Of a stretch of 64,000 bases of DNA, positions 12,301 to 24,121 are shown piece by piece; position 1 is the stretch's first letter, and the number at the start of each line of letters is the position of its first letter. This DNA comes from Capillidium heterosporum (Eukaryota > Entomophthoromycota > Entomophthoromycetes > Entomophthorales > Capillidiaceae). The position numbers were made by a program, and so were the translations under genes. The notes under the pieces are model-generated. The model was given only the letters and a program-made list of their open reading frames with translations. It was not told the origin of the DNA and ran no database searches. The stretch is taken from the NCBI GenBank assembly GCA_016630905.1, contig WBMQ01000009.1:124001-188000 (forward strand), written 5' to 3'.

Positions 12301-12789
12301 CGGGTTCTCGTTGTTGATACATAGCTTCAGTAGTTTCAAAGTGGGGTGGTGTACGGCCGAATGGATGAGAAACTTGACATCCAGTAGGTTGACCAACGTC
12401 GATATAGTGCGTATAGTTTCACCTCGAATACCGAGAGGAAAGTCGGCCTCCGATATGTTAACCAATACACTCAGTACGCCGTTCTTCAGTAAGTACTCCA
12501 TGCAAGCTCCAGTCTGCTCATCCTCTTGTTTAATCTCCTCTTGAACCAAGATATCCACCATAGTCTTCAAGTAGGCAGGGATCTCTGTAAGCTGCACATG
12601 GACTTTACGGTTGCCCTTTTGGTCCTGCATAAAGTAGGTACTCTATTCAAATTAAAAAAAGAAAATCAAAAATTTTACATGACAGTAGGTCCAGCAGTTG
12701 TGGAACTTTTCCAGCTGGGCAGATTGCGCCTTCTTTGGAGATACGGTAGGTAAGGAAATACGCTGTTTAAGTTTGTTGAAAAAATCCAT
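9307..12789 (-). CDS. FHIP/RAI16-like protein (FTS-Hook-FHIP complex subunit)
   Basis: Two exons, 12789-12679 and 12642-9307, give 1148 residues. The 36-nt intron is the shortest here, and its join restores an N-terminus that a single-exon reading from 12630 would miss. The N-terminal third matches the RAI16-like family pattern: FHNCWTYCHS, TEIPAYLKTMVDILVQEE, MEYLLKNGVLSVL, DFPLGIRGETIRTISTLVN, then a helical region with RCPSRAVCMQLLHDVKQVF and a second block around LLFNNLQSK and HPQYCLALLVLENHF. Serine/proline/glutamine-rich low-complexity linkers fill the C-terminal third, where fungal members vary. In the FTS-Hook-FHIP complex this protein links dynein to early endosomes through Rab5. That role is family knowledge, not visible here. 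A GC-rich coding strand produces several antisense shadow frames. Confidence 0.85.
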
Positions 12790-15700
12790 GGTAGAAATTG
12801 GATGCTCACTAACAATTTACAAATAGATGCTTTGCTATATTCCTACTGTCGAAAGTTAAAAGATAATTTAAAATATTAGCCATTTCTTACGAATTGAATA
12901 TTAAACTTACTTGCAAAAATCCTTTACTATTTCTTACTTGACTTTAATGCTGACTTCTCGATATATAATTTAAATTACTACCTTCAAAAACAAATGTCGA
13001 TGTACGTACTCTTGATTTGCTAAAGGCAGCTCTTTCGTTCACTCTAATTTGAAAACGCGGTTTATTGCAAGCCCAGCAATTAATTAGTCCTTTCAAAATT
13101 TAATTTGATTCAGATGGAGGAAACGTGTACAGAAGTCGTAAATGAGTTCGATTCATTTACTGCTATTCCATTCCAAACTAATTGCACTATAGTTTTAAAA
13201 CTCAATAGTTGGAATGGGTAGTTAATTTGGAATAGAGTTTGATAGCATTGATTAATTGAAAGCTACCTCTTCCGTTTGGAAATACTTTTAGGATTTCCAA
13301 TACCATTAAATATTTGTAAGCGCTACAATAATTCTAAACAGATGTGGTATCTAATAAATAGGAAGGTGGAGAGCAGGACTATCGATGTATCCATAAATTA
13401 TAACCAAAATTCAATGCAACATTTAGATCTATACAGTGCATATACAGTAGTTTGATAAACTAATCCCTTTTCATCTAAAAGCTATATTGATTTTCCTCAA
13501 CCTCAGCCCTGCAAAGCAACCTACAGGCGTTTAAACAATTAGACTTCATTCTCAAACGCAATCACTTTATTAAAAAGTCCAAATTGAATATTATCAGTAT
13601 GTAATTGAGGCTACTACTTTAACTTTTCAAAACGAAAAATATATCTAAACTTGTGCTGCAGTTGCAACTCTTTGGTCAAAACTACCATTCGATTTATAAG
13701 CTTAAATTGGAATGATCAGTAAATTATACTTGGCTCAAGTTTTAAAATGTAAACCGGTTAAAATATAAGTCAAATTCAAACCCACTCCAAATTTTAAATC
13801 TATTTCAGATCACTTAATAAGCTAACGTTAGTATAGTTTTGAAGTTCAGGCGGTAGAAGATGGTTTGATCTTATTGAACCTTAATTATATTTAGACATCT
13901 AATAAATTAAATGTAAAGCAGAGTATCGATAGCTTTAAACTTCAACTATAAAAGACTTTTAGGACTACAAGCTTGCCTAGTTATTTAGCATTATAGAAGA
14001 ATTATGAAGTCAGCTATAACAATAACTTTAACACCATATCCCAAAAATCAAATTCGATCTTACTAAGTTAAGTTGGCTTTGTAAATTCAAATTCTGTGTT
14101 ATTTATAAACTTTATATATTTTGTATTAGTAAGCTATACTCAATATAGGAATCTACATCAGGGTAAATCTATTACAAGTCTAACTGCTAGTTAAAACAAA
14201 AGAATTCAACTTACATTCTAATTTATAATTAATTTCCATTCAAAGTTCAACTTTCGAAATATGTTTATCAACAAGCTAGCATTTTTAAAATAAATAACTA
14301 AATTTGAATTTCTATTCAATTATAGATGATTAATTTATTAATCATATTTAGTCTTTATTGGAATAGTGAACTTTTCCAAGTTAACCAATCGCCTGCATTT
14401 TATAATAGTAAGCAGGTGGAATATTATAATTTGCTATTTATCTTCAAAATAACATTTATTTTAACTATATAGAAAGTGCATTCCATCAACTAATGTATAA
14501 TAAAGATAGTAGAAAATAAAAAGGATAAAAAGAAGAAAGTAATCAAACTTCACTTTTATTTTTGACAGAATTAAAAATTTACCGATTTTGGGCTACGAAG
14601 TTTAGTATCTTCACCTCGATCATGATCTACAGTATTTTCCTAGTCCAAGTCATCTACAGCAAAGAGTAGTTAGAGGACCTAAATCCCAAATGGATTCAAC
14701 AAAGATCAAATAAACTTACATACTAAAATTGACCATCTCAATCCTCAGTCCTATTTGTACTTTAACTTTAGATAATGATAAATTAATCACAACTTTGACT
14801 TAACTTTTACTACAATTTAATAGATAAAAGTCTTCTCCAAGTATTAGGCCAGGTCGTTTAGCCAATCCTCAACAAAATATCTATAAGAATGGTTTACTGA
14901 TACTGCCTAGCTAGAAGCTAAATGATAATTTACTGCTGTGTGCTAATAACATAGATAACAAGAGCTTCTTTTTGGAGACAAATGAGGGCTTCTAGCTGAA
15001 GAAAGGAATGGTGAGGCCTACTTGATCGGTATCACTACCCAAGCGAGACCTCTCTTGTTCGTTAACCACCCTTTTGCTTTTGTCAAAGTAAATTCAAGGA
15101 CTGAATCGAATTAACCATAGAAGCTATTGTTTGGTTTTATATATTAAAATAAGTTAAAATATTCTACAACTTAAAAATGAAACGTATATCAAGCAAACAT
15201 ATATAAAGTATCTATAAATTCTTGAGTAGGAAGTAGAAGTGAAGTGTTGATGTATCTAATGCCTCATCCACTTTGTATTTAAATAACAAAGCTCGAGTCA
15301 AAATTTCAGATACATAGCTTTTGGTTACTATAATCTAAATCGATAGTCAGTCTGTTGGTTCACTTTAATAAATGATCAAGGCCAGGCTATATCAAATTCA
15401 ACTCTAAACGACCAACTTGGTAACTGTATTCGATTCTAACCAAAATATTTGACTGATACAATTATAAATGTTCAATTTTTACCTTTTCACTCAAGCTATT
15501 GGTATTACCTGTATAATCAATAATTTCCTTTTTTGGTCAAACAGTTATAAACAAACTATTTGTAAATTTTGGACGACTTTTTACAAATTTAAGCTATAAA
15601 AGGTTGTTTAGAGATAGGAATGATCTAGTATGAAGCAAAATATCCCTAGTAAAAATTGAGTGCAAATTTTATATGTACCAAATTTTCGCTTTCGTTTGAG

Positions 15701-16259
15701 CAAAGATATTTGAAATCCAATTAGTTTTAAATGTATTATGGCATATGGAGATCAATCAACTTTATCGTCGCGGTTTAGAAATGGATTACTTAGAATCACT
15801 GGCTTTCCAAACTATCTTTCTATTTGATCGATAGACTAAATGAAGTTGAATCGTGCCTATTTAAGTTTGATTCCAAACTAAAGTTTCATAATACAAAGTG
15901 TTCTAACATAACCTTATGACTTTCCTTTACATCCAACTAACTAGAGCAAGTATTAAGCAAAATAACTTTTGTATCTCATTATTGTAGCCACTTACCTAAG
16001 TTGATATCTGATGATCCATAGAAGATGAGTACCGCAGCTAAAGAATTAACTCAAGACATATAAAGTAGCTATGATTATGTTAGATCTGATTACCAAATAC
16101 AAGAAACAATTCTAGTTATGCTGGTAACTAGGTTTATTTAGATTGACAGTTTTGCTTCAGCCAGTACGTTCAAAACCAATATTTCTATCTAATATATAGT
16201 TTGAAGAGGTTAGCATTTCAATGGAGTATTTCAACAAACTTAATAAAGGCATCAGAGTT
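12790..16259. other. AT-rich gene desert, 3.4 kb
   Basis: No coding frame with recognisable similarity in this stretch. It is strongly AT-rich with short poly-A/T runs. The one exception is a locally GC-richer, self-complementary segment at 14957-15059, listed separately. The last part (from about 16200) leads into a trypsin relic. Confidence 0.5.
14957..15059. ncRNA. structured element of unknown function (possible small RNA)
   Basis: A 103-nt segment whose ends pair perfectly over 8 bases (AACAAGAG at 14957-14964 with CTCTTGTT at 15052-15059). It contains a hairpin at 15013-15052 built of GAGG/CCTC, CTTG/CAAG and GGTA/TACC steps around a TCAC loop, plus a small CTTC/GAAG hairpin. It is noticeably richer in G+C than the surrounding desert. 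It does not match tRNA, 5S, U1-U6 or SRP RNA sequences that I know. RNA gene status is only an inference; it could be a relic or chance fold. Confidence 0.25.
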
Positions 16260-16990
16260 ATGAAATTTAGTATCTCCGTCCTCAGCTATGTTTCCTTCAG
16301 TATCCAATTTCTAGCTACAACTATTCGTCTAAAAGGAGTTGTAAGTGAAAACTTGGTTCATTTCAAATTCAAATATCCGTGCTTATCTCAGTTCAAACCA
16401 AGATATGCACGCCTGTGGGAGTGTAACTACCAAAGACATCACAATACTAACGATAGTCAGCTGCATCTATACTTTACCACTATCCATTTTAAGTAACAAG
16501 TACTATTTCCTTGAGTTAGATAACTCTCATTTTCAAGACGAAGTTGCAGTGATTAAAGTCAATGGTGTGAAGGTACATCCTTCAATATAAACGAGATTGA
16601 TCACGACCTCGCCCTAATAAAATTAGTTAATCCATCAGTAGTGATATGTGCGACATTGAACTGGGTGATAGTACAATGATCAACACTTCTCAAGCCATTT
16701 TTAAGCAATTGGATGGCATTTACCTACAATTGGTAACCTATTCCGTTCAACCTAATTAAATGTAAGCCAAATAAACCTTACAACATAAAGTTTGAGGTTT
16801 GCCAGGAAGCTCATCTTAGGCATGTTATTGAAGATGCTCAATTTTACATGGGTAAAAAAAGCTAGTAAAGGTATCTGTCTAGGTGATACAGCTAACGCTA
16901 TATTCTAGGAAGAAGATGATAGCATCAACTTTACCAACATCAAACCTTCCAATACAGATAAAATGAATCTAGCCACCCTTCTATGTGCAG
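16260..16990 (+). pseudogene. trypsin-like serine protease relic (S1 family)
   Basis: Similarity to chymotrypsin-fold proteases is spread over three frames. A signal-peptide-like start (MKFSISVLSYVSF) begins at 16260. Next comes MHACGSVTTKDITILTIVSC, aligning with the CGGSLI..LTAAHC block, where the catalytic His has been replaced (TIVSC instead of TAAHC). After a frame change NEIDHDLALIKLVNPS (from 16590) keeps the catalytic Asp context. A further single-base slip in a run of seven A near 16854-16860 leads to GICLGDTANA, aligning with CQGDSGGP, with Thr where the nucleophilic Ser should be. Stops follow. Two of three catalytic residues are gone and the frame is broken at least three times, so this is a dead gene. 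Trypsin-like proteases are typical secreted enzymes of insect- and animal-associated fungi. Confidence 0.72.
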
Positions 16991-17438
16991 CAATGTAATT
17001 GAAAATAGGGACTGGGTCTTGGAGAGTTTTGGTTAGCCTTCATTTTGGAGGTAAATTAAATTTGTTTTCCAAACATTTATGTGTATGTTCTTGATGGGTC
17101 CTGTTTATCGTATAGTAAATGTTTAAATTCGAGCCAGTCATAAATTTGTACTAAAGTCAAAAGACACTATGGTGAAGAAAGAGTGCCGTCCTTCAACTTT
17201 AACCAACTTATTGCTTTGAATGAGTAGGCTGCCCTTCAAATACCAGTCAAGAGCCAAATGAAATCGAAACGCTATAATATAATAAAGTATAAAACTGTAA
17301 CTTAAACCTAAAATTCAAGTTAAAATTTTTATTTCTATAATGAAGAACGTCACACATCTATCAATTTGACACCCTTTCGATAAGGTCGATATCATGACCA
17401 ACCAAAACTTTCCAAAGGCTAATGCGTCTTCATTTACT
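16991..17438. other. intergenic, 3' of NOP4
   Basis: About 450 bases between the trypsin relic and the 3' end of the NOP4-like gene. No feature recognised. Confidence 0.45.
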
Positions 17439-20322
17439 CTACTTCCGTCGCTGCTTCTTAGCGTGCTTCTTATTAACGAAGACCATGCCTTCCTTCCCCT
17501 TCCGTTTCTCATTTTTCTCTCTCTCTTTCTCCTTGGCTTCTTCCTCCTTCTTCAATCCATCTGCATGTAACCGCTTACTCTTGCGTTCAGATCGCTTCTT
17601 TATAATCAACTTGTTCTCGACGGCAAACTCAACCTCTAATAGCTTCCCCCTTATCGACTCTTCTTCCTCACCCGATTCCTTCTTGACCTTGGGTTTACTT
17701 TTAGGTTGCAACTCGGGGAAGACGTCGGGGTTGCAGTTGAGGTACCGAAGTACAGCTAAAGCGTGGGCGTGGTGGGTGAACTCTAAGAACCCATAGCCTT
17801 GAGAGCGAGGTAGTTGGGTGTTGGTATCGATACGGTCTTTGCTGCGTACGATTTTAGCCTAAAGTAAAAGGTTTAGCATTAGATGCTATGTAAAAAATTA
17901 CCTGGCTGATGTGGGCCTTTTTGTCCCACCCTTCAGCCATTTCTTCCTTGCTTAACGAGCTGCGCTTCTTGTTGTGGACTTCCTCCTTGAACTTATCAAG
18001 GGCTTTGACACCTAATGCCTTCAACTCAGTATCATTCAATGCTAGCGGCAAGTTTCGAACCGACAAGCGGGTCTTGGAGATGTACAGAGAAGGGTTGACA
18101 TCGAGCTGCTTCTTTCGTGTGTTCAACGAGTTTTGCCTACGTTCAAGCTCACGCTTCGTCAAAAGTTTACCAAGCTCCGTATTGGCAGAAATAAAGCCTT
18201 CACGTAGCAGGTAGTAGTTGCGCTTGTCTTCCTTGATCTTGTCCTTGGACGTCAACGTTTGGGCTGAATCGCGGTCGACGGCCATACTGACGAGAAGTAG
18301 TCGATCTTGTAGAGTAAACTTTTCGGCGAGGTCTTGGGGACCTTCCCGAGTTAAAACGGACTTGCCGTTCTTGGCGGCCTAATAAAGTAAATTTTAAAAG
18401 ATGTAATAAAAGGTTAAAATACTTTGGCATCCACATCGGCGTAGTTCATCTGAAAGCTGAGTTCTAGGCACTTTTTGGCGTCATCGGGCTTGACGAAACT
18501 TACAAACCCGGTACCTTTGGACCTACCGGTCTGTTTATCGAAAACTACTCTAGCGTAACGTAACTTACCGAATTCAGAAAACCTAAGTTGGCATTAGAGG
18601 ATACTAAAATAGGTTGTAATTTACTTTTCATTTAGATCCTGGTCGGTAGTTTCGAAAAGCAAGTTCCTAATGAAGAGGGTACACCCAGCTGGGATGACTT
18701 GCTTCTGCTTCTCTTCAAATTTACGCTTGTTAGTAGGGGCTTCAACCTCCTCTTCCTTCTCATCAACTTCATCTTTAGAGTCACCTTCCGAATCACCTTC
18801 TTCATCACTGGAATCTTCGATCTCGGGCTCACCATCCTCGTACAAGGCATTTTGGAACTCACCATCCTCATCATTGCCTTCCATCTTAATGTCAGCATCG
18901 CTTTCACCTTCGTCCTTAGCTATAAATTCAAAGTCTCTACCCTGCTTGCGATGTTGGTCTACCGCGCTTTCAAACTGAGATTTAGAGAGGCAGGGCTCAA
19001 CTTGGATCTTTCGATCCTGTAGCATGGAGTCGTTGAGAGCTTCGATGGCCTAAATAAGTGCATTTAGTAATGGTTTGGTAGGCCAATAGTACCTTGCTTG
19101 CTTCCTCAGGGTTGGAGTACTGAATGAAACCGAAGCCTCGGGATAGACCTGGGTTGTCAGATTTACTGGGAATCAAGGCATGAAGGACTGCACCCTGTGA
19201 GTCAAAGTGCTTCTCCAGCTGTCGAGAAGTAAACTATATATACACATATGTTGTTAATTAATATACAAAGGGATCATTTAAATTACTTTGAAAGGTAGGT
19301 TTCGAACTATGAGTCTGGAATGCTTTGTCTAAAAATAAGATTAGGTCTTGAATTATAAAAAAGGCTACAGTGTGTAGATAGTTGCTGAGGATCAATGCTC
19401 TAAGGACAACCTTGTCGACAGTCTTGTTTTGAATACGCGAACAAGCAAGTTGAGCTAGCTCTACAGTCTCGTACAGCATTCTAGCTTTAAACTATGTTAC
19501 TAAAAGACTATAAATATAGAATACCATAGCCGGGCTTGGATACGATTTCCATCGGTTTAATGTCGTACTCAGCCATGATCTTATGTAAGCGATGTTTGCC
19601 TATACTGGAAGGTAAATTGGTAATAGCAACCGTACGGTCATTCTCATTTAGATCACTCTTCGGTGCTAGATTGTGATGTTGGGGTTTGGCTGGTATGCTC
19701 TTAACTTCTTTGACGGGATTTTCTTTCTCCTTAGCTTTAGCTTCTTCCTCTTCCTTCTTGGCTAGTTTTTACAAGTTTAAATTTGAAATAAAAGTAAGAT
19801 TTACTTGGTTTACGGTTGGCATATTCTAAGATTATGGGTTTCCCTTTGAACAAGACATCTTTCAAGGTTTCGATTGCTCGACCTGCATCCTCCTTCAAAG
19901 CACTAGTTAAATTTAAGTACACTGAATTTGAAAATTAAAAATGTACTTACAAGTTGACGAACCCAATACCCTTATTTTTCTTCTTTGCATTTTCACCATC
20001 TATTTCCTTGCTTAACATTTCTTCAACTAAAAACTTTACCTTTATTCGAAACTACAAAGCAGCTCTTTATAGGGCCAATCTCTTCAAAGTAGTTAGTAAG
20101 TTCTTCGTTGGTCGCATCGAAGGGTAAATTTCTAACGAACAACGTGCTTGAAGTATTGGCTCCATCTGAGGTTGGTTTAGTTGAAGCTTTCTGTAGAGCT
20201 AGTAGATCCTTTTCGAAATCTTTGTCTACCTCCTCCTTGAATTCGATCGGTGTCTTTTTGACATTTGCATTGGAGTCGACCTTCAACTTCTTCAAACCTT
20301 TTACTTTATTGCCTTGACCCAT
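17439..20322 (-). CDS. NOP4: Nop4/RBM28-type nucleolar RNA-binding protein, five RRMs
   Basis: Eleven exons on the minus strand: 20322-20040, 19999-19951, 19902-19805, 19761-19525, 19484-19369, 19328-19287, 19233-19093, 19049-18625, 18582-18423, 18378-17902 and 17858-17439, for 815 residues. Introns are 40-53 nt. RRM1 starts near 60 (LFVRNLPF, RNP1 KGIGFVNF across a splice). RRM2 near 186 (RTVAITNLPS) is degenerate. RRM3 near 266 has RLIVRNLPF and RGFGFIQY. RRM4 near 444 has TLFIRNLLF and KGTGFVSF, with the FGKLRYARVVFDKQTG typical of Nop4/RBM28. RRM5 near 620 has TRLSVRNLP and GYGFLEF. An acidic Glu/Asp stretch precedes RRM4 and a lysine-rich tail ends KKQRRK. Yeast Nop4 is needed for 27S pre-rRNA processing and 60S assembly. 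Because of the many short exons, single-frame readings suggest several small genes; the joins show one. Upstream starts were not seen. Confidence 0.9.
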
Positions 20323-21609
20323 CGCTGTTCTTTTAGAAAGTGAGTTATAAAATTTTGTTCTTGAGCTGCTTTGATAGAATCTGAATTGGAAACCATTGGC
20401 TTAGAAAATCTGAATAAACTTGATGGGAATCAGGCTTAATTCTTTAGAAAATGTTGAACAATTTTCTAAATTTTTTATGCACAGTATGGTCGATAAATAT
20501 AAAAGTAGTACTCGTTCAGTTTAGCATTGCTAAAATTTTCAATTGTCAGATTTATAATAAACAATTCTTAATTCTATCGTTTATAGTGCTTGATTATTTA
20601 CATATTGACAATAATACGTTTAGTTGTTAAATACTTTAATAAAAACTTAATGAAAGCACCTACGTTTGAATACAGATACTCTTCTAAAAGGTAGATGAGA
20701 GCAACGCTAGATCCTGCTTAATACAATAGTACATTCAATTTTTTCCAATGACCTCAATTAAGCCTGTAATCGATTTCATACCAATACCTCTTCTCCTATT
20801 CAACTAAATAACTACTTCACCTTGATATGTAAACCCATTTTCCAATATATCGATTCAATGTATTACAACCAAAGCTCTTAAAGCCTTTGCTTTAAATATG
20901 CAATTCATCGAAATATAGCTACTAAACATCATTTGTCCTTTGATAAACTTGTAATGGAAATATAATTTTACTCCAAGTGCTCGCTACAAAGAATATTATC
21001 GAAGCTATAGCCGATGCGCTTAATAATATAAACTTTCTATATGCTCATCATTCATACAGGTTGGCTTACACCACCAGTTAAGCCTGTTAAGTTAAGTATT
21101 AACATATATTAACAATTTGTGCAAATAATTTCCATCGTTCCGAAATATTGAAAGGCTGTCAAGAGAATTCATTATTAGAAATTTTCGTATAATTCCAAAA
21201 CAGAATATATTTTTAAATAAAAGTGGTTTGCAAAATATGTTATATATTCAAGGTTGACATATATACTAACTAAACAATAGTCGTACGATCGCATACCAGC
21301 GTTTAAGTACATCGGCCCACAGCTACTTCCATTTCTTTAGATTTAAAACCTCCTTTAATTTTCAACGCGTTCATCTCCATAATGGTCTTTAACCCCTAAA
21401 CGAAAGATCCAAATCGAACCATTTTGTGTAATTTTAGTAATCTTGTCCTGGGAACTTTTCAAAAGCAGAAATCGGAAGTTCCCAAGGGTCGACTCTCAAA
21501 AGTATATAGCCGATATTACTAACCAAAAAATAATTAATTTCGCAAATCGCTTAGTCTACAAGTCATTACCAGCTGCAATAACAATAGCAACATCAACAAC
21601 AGCAGCGCA
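20323..21609. promoter_or_regulatory. divergent intergenic region between NOP4 and squalene epoxidase
   Basis: About 1.3 kb of AT-rich DNA separating two divergent starts. No gene, RNA or repeat recognised; both promoters must lie here. Confidence 0.4.
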
Positions 21610-23459
21610 ATGTCCAATAGTAATTTAATTTGTATAGACAGCTTAGAATCAAAGGTACTTTTTATTTTATTCCCATATAGATACTAATGCTTTTTATTTC
21701 TACATTTAGTTCGAAAGCCAACATGAAATTTTGATAGTAGGGGCCGGTATATTCGGTACTAGTTTAGCAACGACGTTAGCAAAGCAAGGTCGGAAAGTTT
21801 TACTTATAGGTACCAATTTTCAAGACTCCCAACTCTAACTCCTAGCTAGAACGAGACCTCAATAAACCAGACCGCATAGTAGGCGAATTATTACAACCAG
21901 GAGGCTGCCAAGCTTTGAAGCAACTGGGTTTAGACACTGCCTTGGAAAAAATCGACAGTATTAGAGTAGACGGATATGCTGTCTACTTCAAGGATCAACC
22001 GGTGCACATTCCTTACACCAAGGATCCTAAAGGAAACCGGTACGTAGGACGGAGTTTCCACCATGGTGAGTTCGTCAACAACTTGCGAAGTATCGCCAAG
22101 GCTACTGATAAGTAATATTTTAACTTTTGAATTTCCATTTAATCGTTCTTTTGTTTTATAATAGTTTGCAAATAATCGAAGGTACCGTTAACAAGTTGGT
22201 TGTCAACAAAGATGAAGATACCATCTTAGGAGTGACGGCTACCGTCAGCGAAAACCTTATATCGGTAACAGTTAATCAATTCTTTCATTCATACTTATCC
22301 TATCGTTTATTTCAGTTCGGTTCTAAGCTTACTATAATTGCCGATGGTTGTTTCTCTAAATTCCGAAAAAGCACCATCTTGAACGAGCCTACTACGACTT
22401 CCCATTTCGTAGGGTAAACCCTTTCCAATTTACTTTTTCATTTTGTTTACACATCAAACTAGGTTCGTCCTAAATGACTGCCCATTACCGTACAAGTACC
22501 ACGGCCATGTCATCTTGGCCAAAAATGGCCCTGTGTTACTGTATCAAATTGGAACCCATGACACACGAGTTTTGGTAGATGTAGCTGGTAAATTGCCTTC
22601 AGCGAGTAACGGGGATTTAAAGGTAAATTTCAATATCAAAGAAATTGTTTTATTAACATATATCTATAGAATTATATGCTTGAACAGGTACTACCTTACC
22701 TACCCCAAGTTATTCAAGTAAATTTTTATCAAATACACCATCTGATAATTTTAGGAAAGCTTTAAGGAAGCCATAAACGAACAGAAGGCAAGGGTCATGC
22801 CCAACTCCAGCCTATACCCCGATCCCAACCTCAAGTTTGGTCTAATAGTAGGTGGTGACGCCTTCAACATGCGCCATCCCTTGACGGGTGGTGGTATGAC
22901 GGTAGCCTTCAACGACGTCCTGCATATATCCAAACTTCTATCCAAGCAGAATAACTCTACCCTAGACCTCAAGCTAGTCAATGACGACCTCAAGAACTGG
23001 TTAATCAATCGTAAACTTTCCAGTAGCGTCATCAATGTACTAGCATTAGCTTTGTATACTTTATTCGCTGCCAGTGATCCCAACTTGGCGCGACTCCAAG
23101 AAGGTTGCTTTGAGTACTTTAGGTGTGGTGGTAACTGTATCGACGGGCCCGTAAGCTTTTTATCTGCCGTTGACTTGAACCCCTTCCATCTGACCTATCA
23201 CTTCTTTTCAGTGTGCATGTACTCGCAGTACCTTATGGTTATGGAGGCTGAAAGCTTAAGCGGCAAAATCATCAACTTCTTGAGGAGTTGGGGCTTGTTT
23301 TGGACGGGGGCTAATGTGCTGCTACCCATCATGCTTAACGAGTTTAAATCCATATGTAGGTGGGATATCTTACAAGTCAAAGTGCAGAGGCATAGGACGA
23401 CTATGTTCGTTATGATTGCCGTCGTGATGATGTTGTTAAGCTTCTTTTTTAGGAGTTGA
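21610..23459 (+). CDS. ERG1: squalene epoxidase (squalene monooxygenase)
   Basis: Eight exons: 21610-21654, 21710-21809, 21850-22111, 22165-22264, 22316-22413, 22463-22622, 22688-22717 (only 30 nt) and 22755-23459. They encode 499 residues, like Erg1/SQLE. The FAD-binding start is LIVGAGIFGTSLA (from about 23), followed by ERD and GELLQPGGCQALKQLGL. The second dinucleotide motif is IIADGCFSKFR (about 176-186), and the substrate/FAD motif is GDAFNMRHPLTGGGMTVAF (299-317). A hydrophobic C-terminus anchors it in the ER or lipid droplet membrane. The enzyme converts squalene to 2,3-oxidosqualene, the first oxygenation step of sterol synthesis and the target of allylamines. Motifs that cross splice sites (HFVG/FVLNDCPLP, LPYLPQVIQ as a microexon) support the joins. 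All key motifs are intact. Confidence 0.96.
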
Positions 23460-24121
23460 AGATGAATTTAATAAAATCCAAGTACATGTATCATTATATT
23501 TTTATCAGTTTAATATATGAACTACAGTTACAATTTCAATTAATAGTGATGGGATAGGAACTATGTATGAGCTTTTATCAGATTTGTGGAAGTTGCTTTC
23601 AAAATTTGCTTAACTTTCAATACCACTTTAGATTAGGTCTATTGCATATGAAATTCAAGAGACCCGTTGATATCACAAACTCAGCAATAGGCTTTGATTC
23701 ATCTTTTCTTTTACAAAATGGAATCAAAGTGTTTGGTTCAGAGGAATCTAACTTTACTATGGAGTGAGATGGGCTGTACAAATAGAATTTTTAACCAAAT
23801 CTAGGATATATATAGTAAATGAGCACCAAATACTATCACCACAGGCTTACAGATGGATATTTCTTGATTTTTAAGTTATATATGCTCAAATCTAAGCCTG
23901 TACAGTAAAAATTGAACCAGACGAATTGAAAAAATATTTATACCTTTACCTCTAACTTCAAAGTTCTATAAAAATCAATCAAACCCAATTTCAAAGTTTT
24001 TAATAACTAAATTTTACGGAGCTTTAACAAAAATACTTGCTTGCAAAAAATATATACATGTGAAAACTTTATTTGATTTTAAAAGAGATATAAGCTAATA
24101 GTATTTTGCTTTATTTACTAT
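23460..24121. other. intergenic, 3' of squalene epoxidase
   Basis: AT-rich DNA with one short open frame (23567-23767) lacking similarity or coding character. Nothing else supported. Confidence 0.4.

Noticed and set aside
9371-12753. Many plus-strand frames across the FHIP-like gene
   Set aside because: No similarity; the minus-strand frame is continuous for over 1100 codons and matches a family.
19258-19479. Apparent separate small gene on the minus strand
   Set aside because: It is read-through of exons 5-6 and their introns in the NOP4-like gene.
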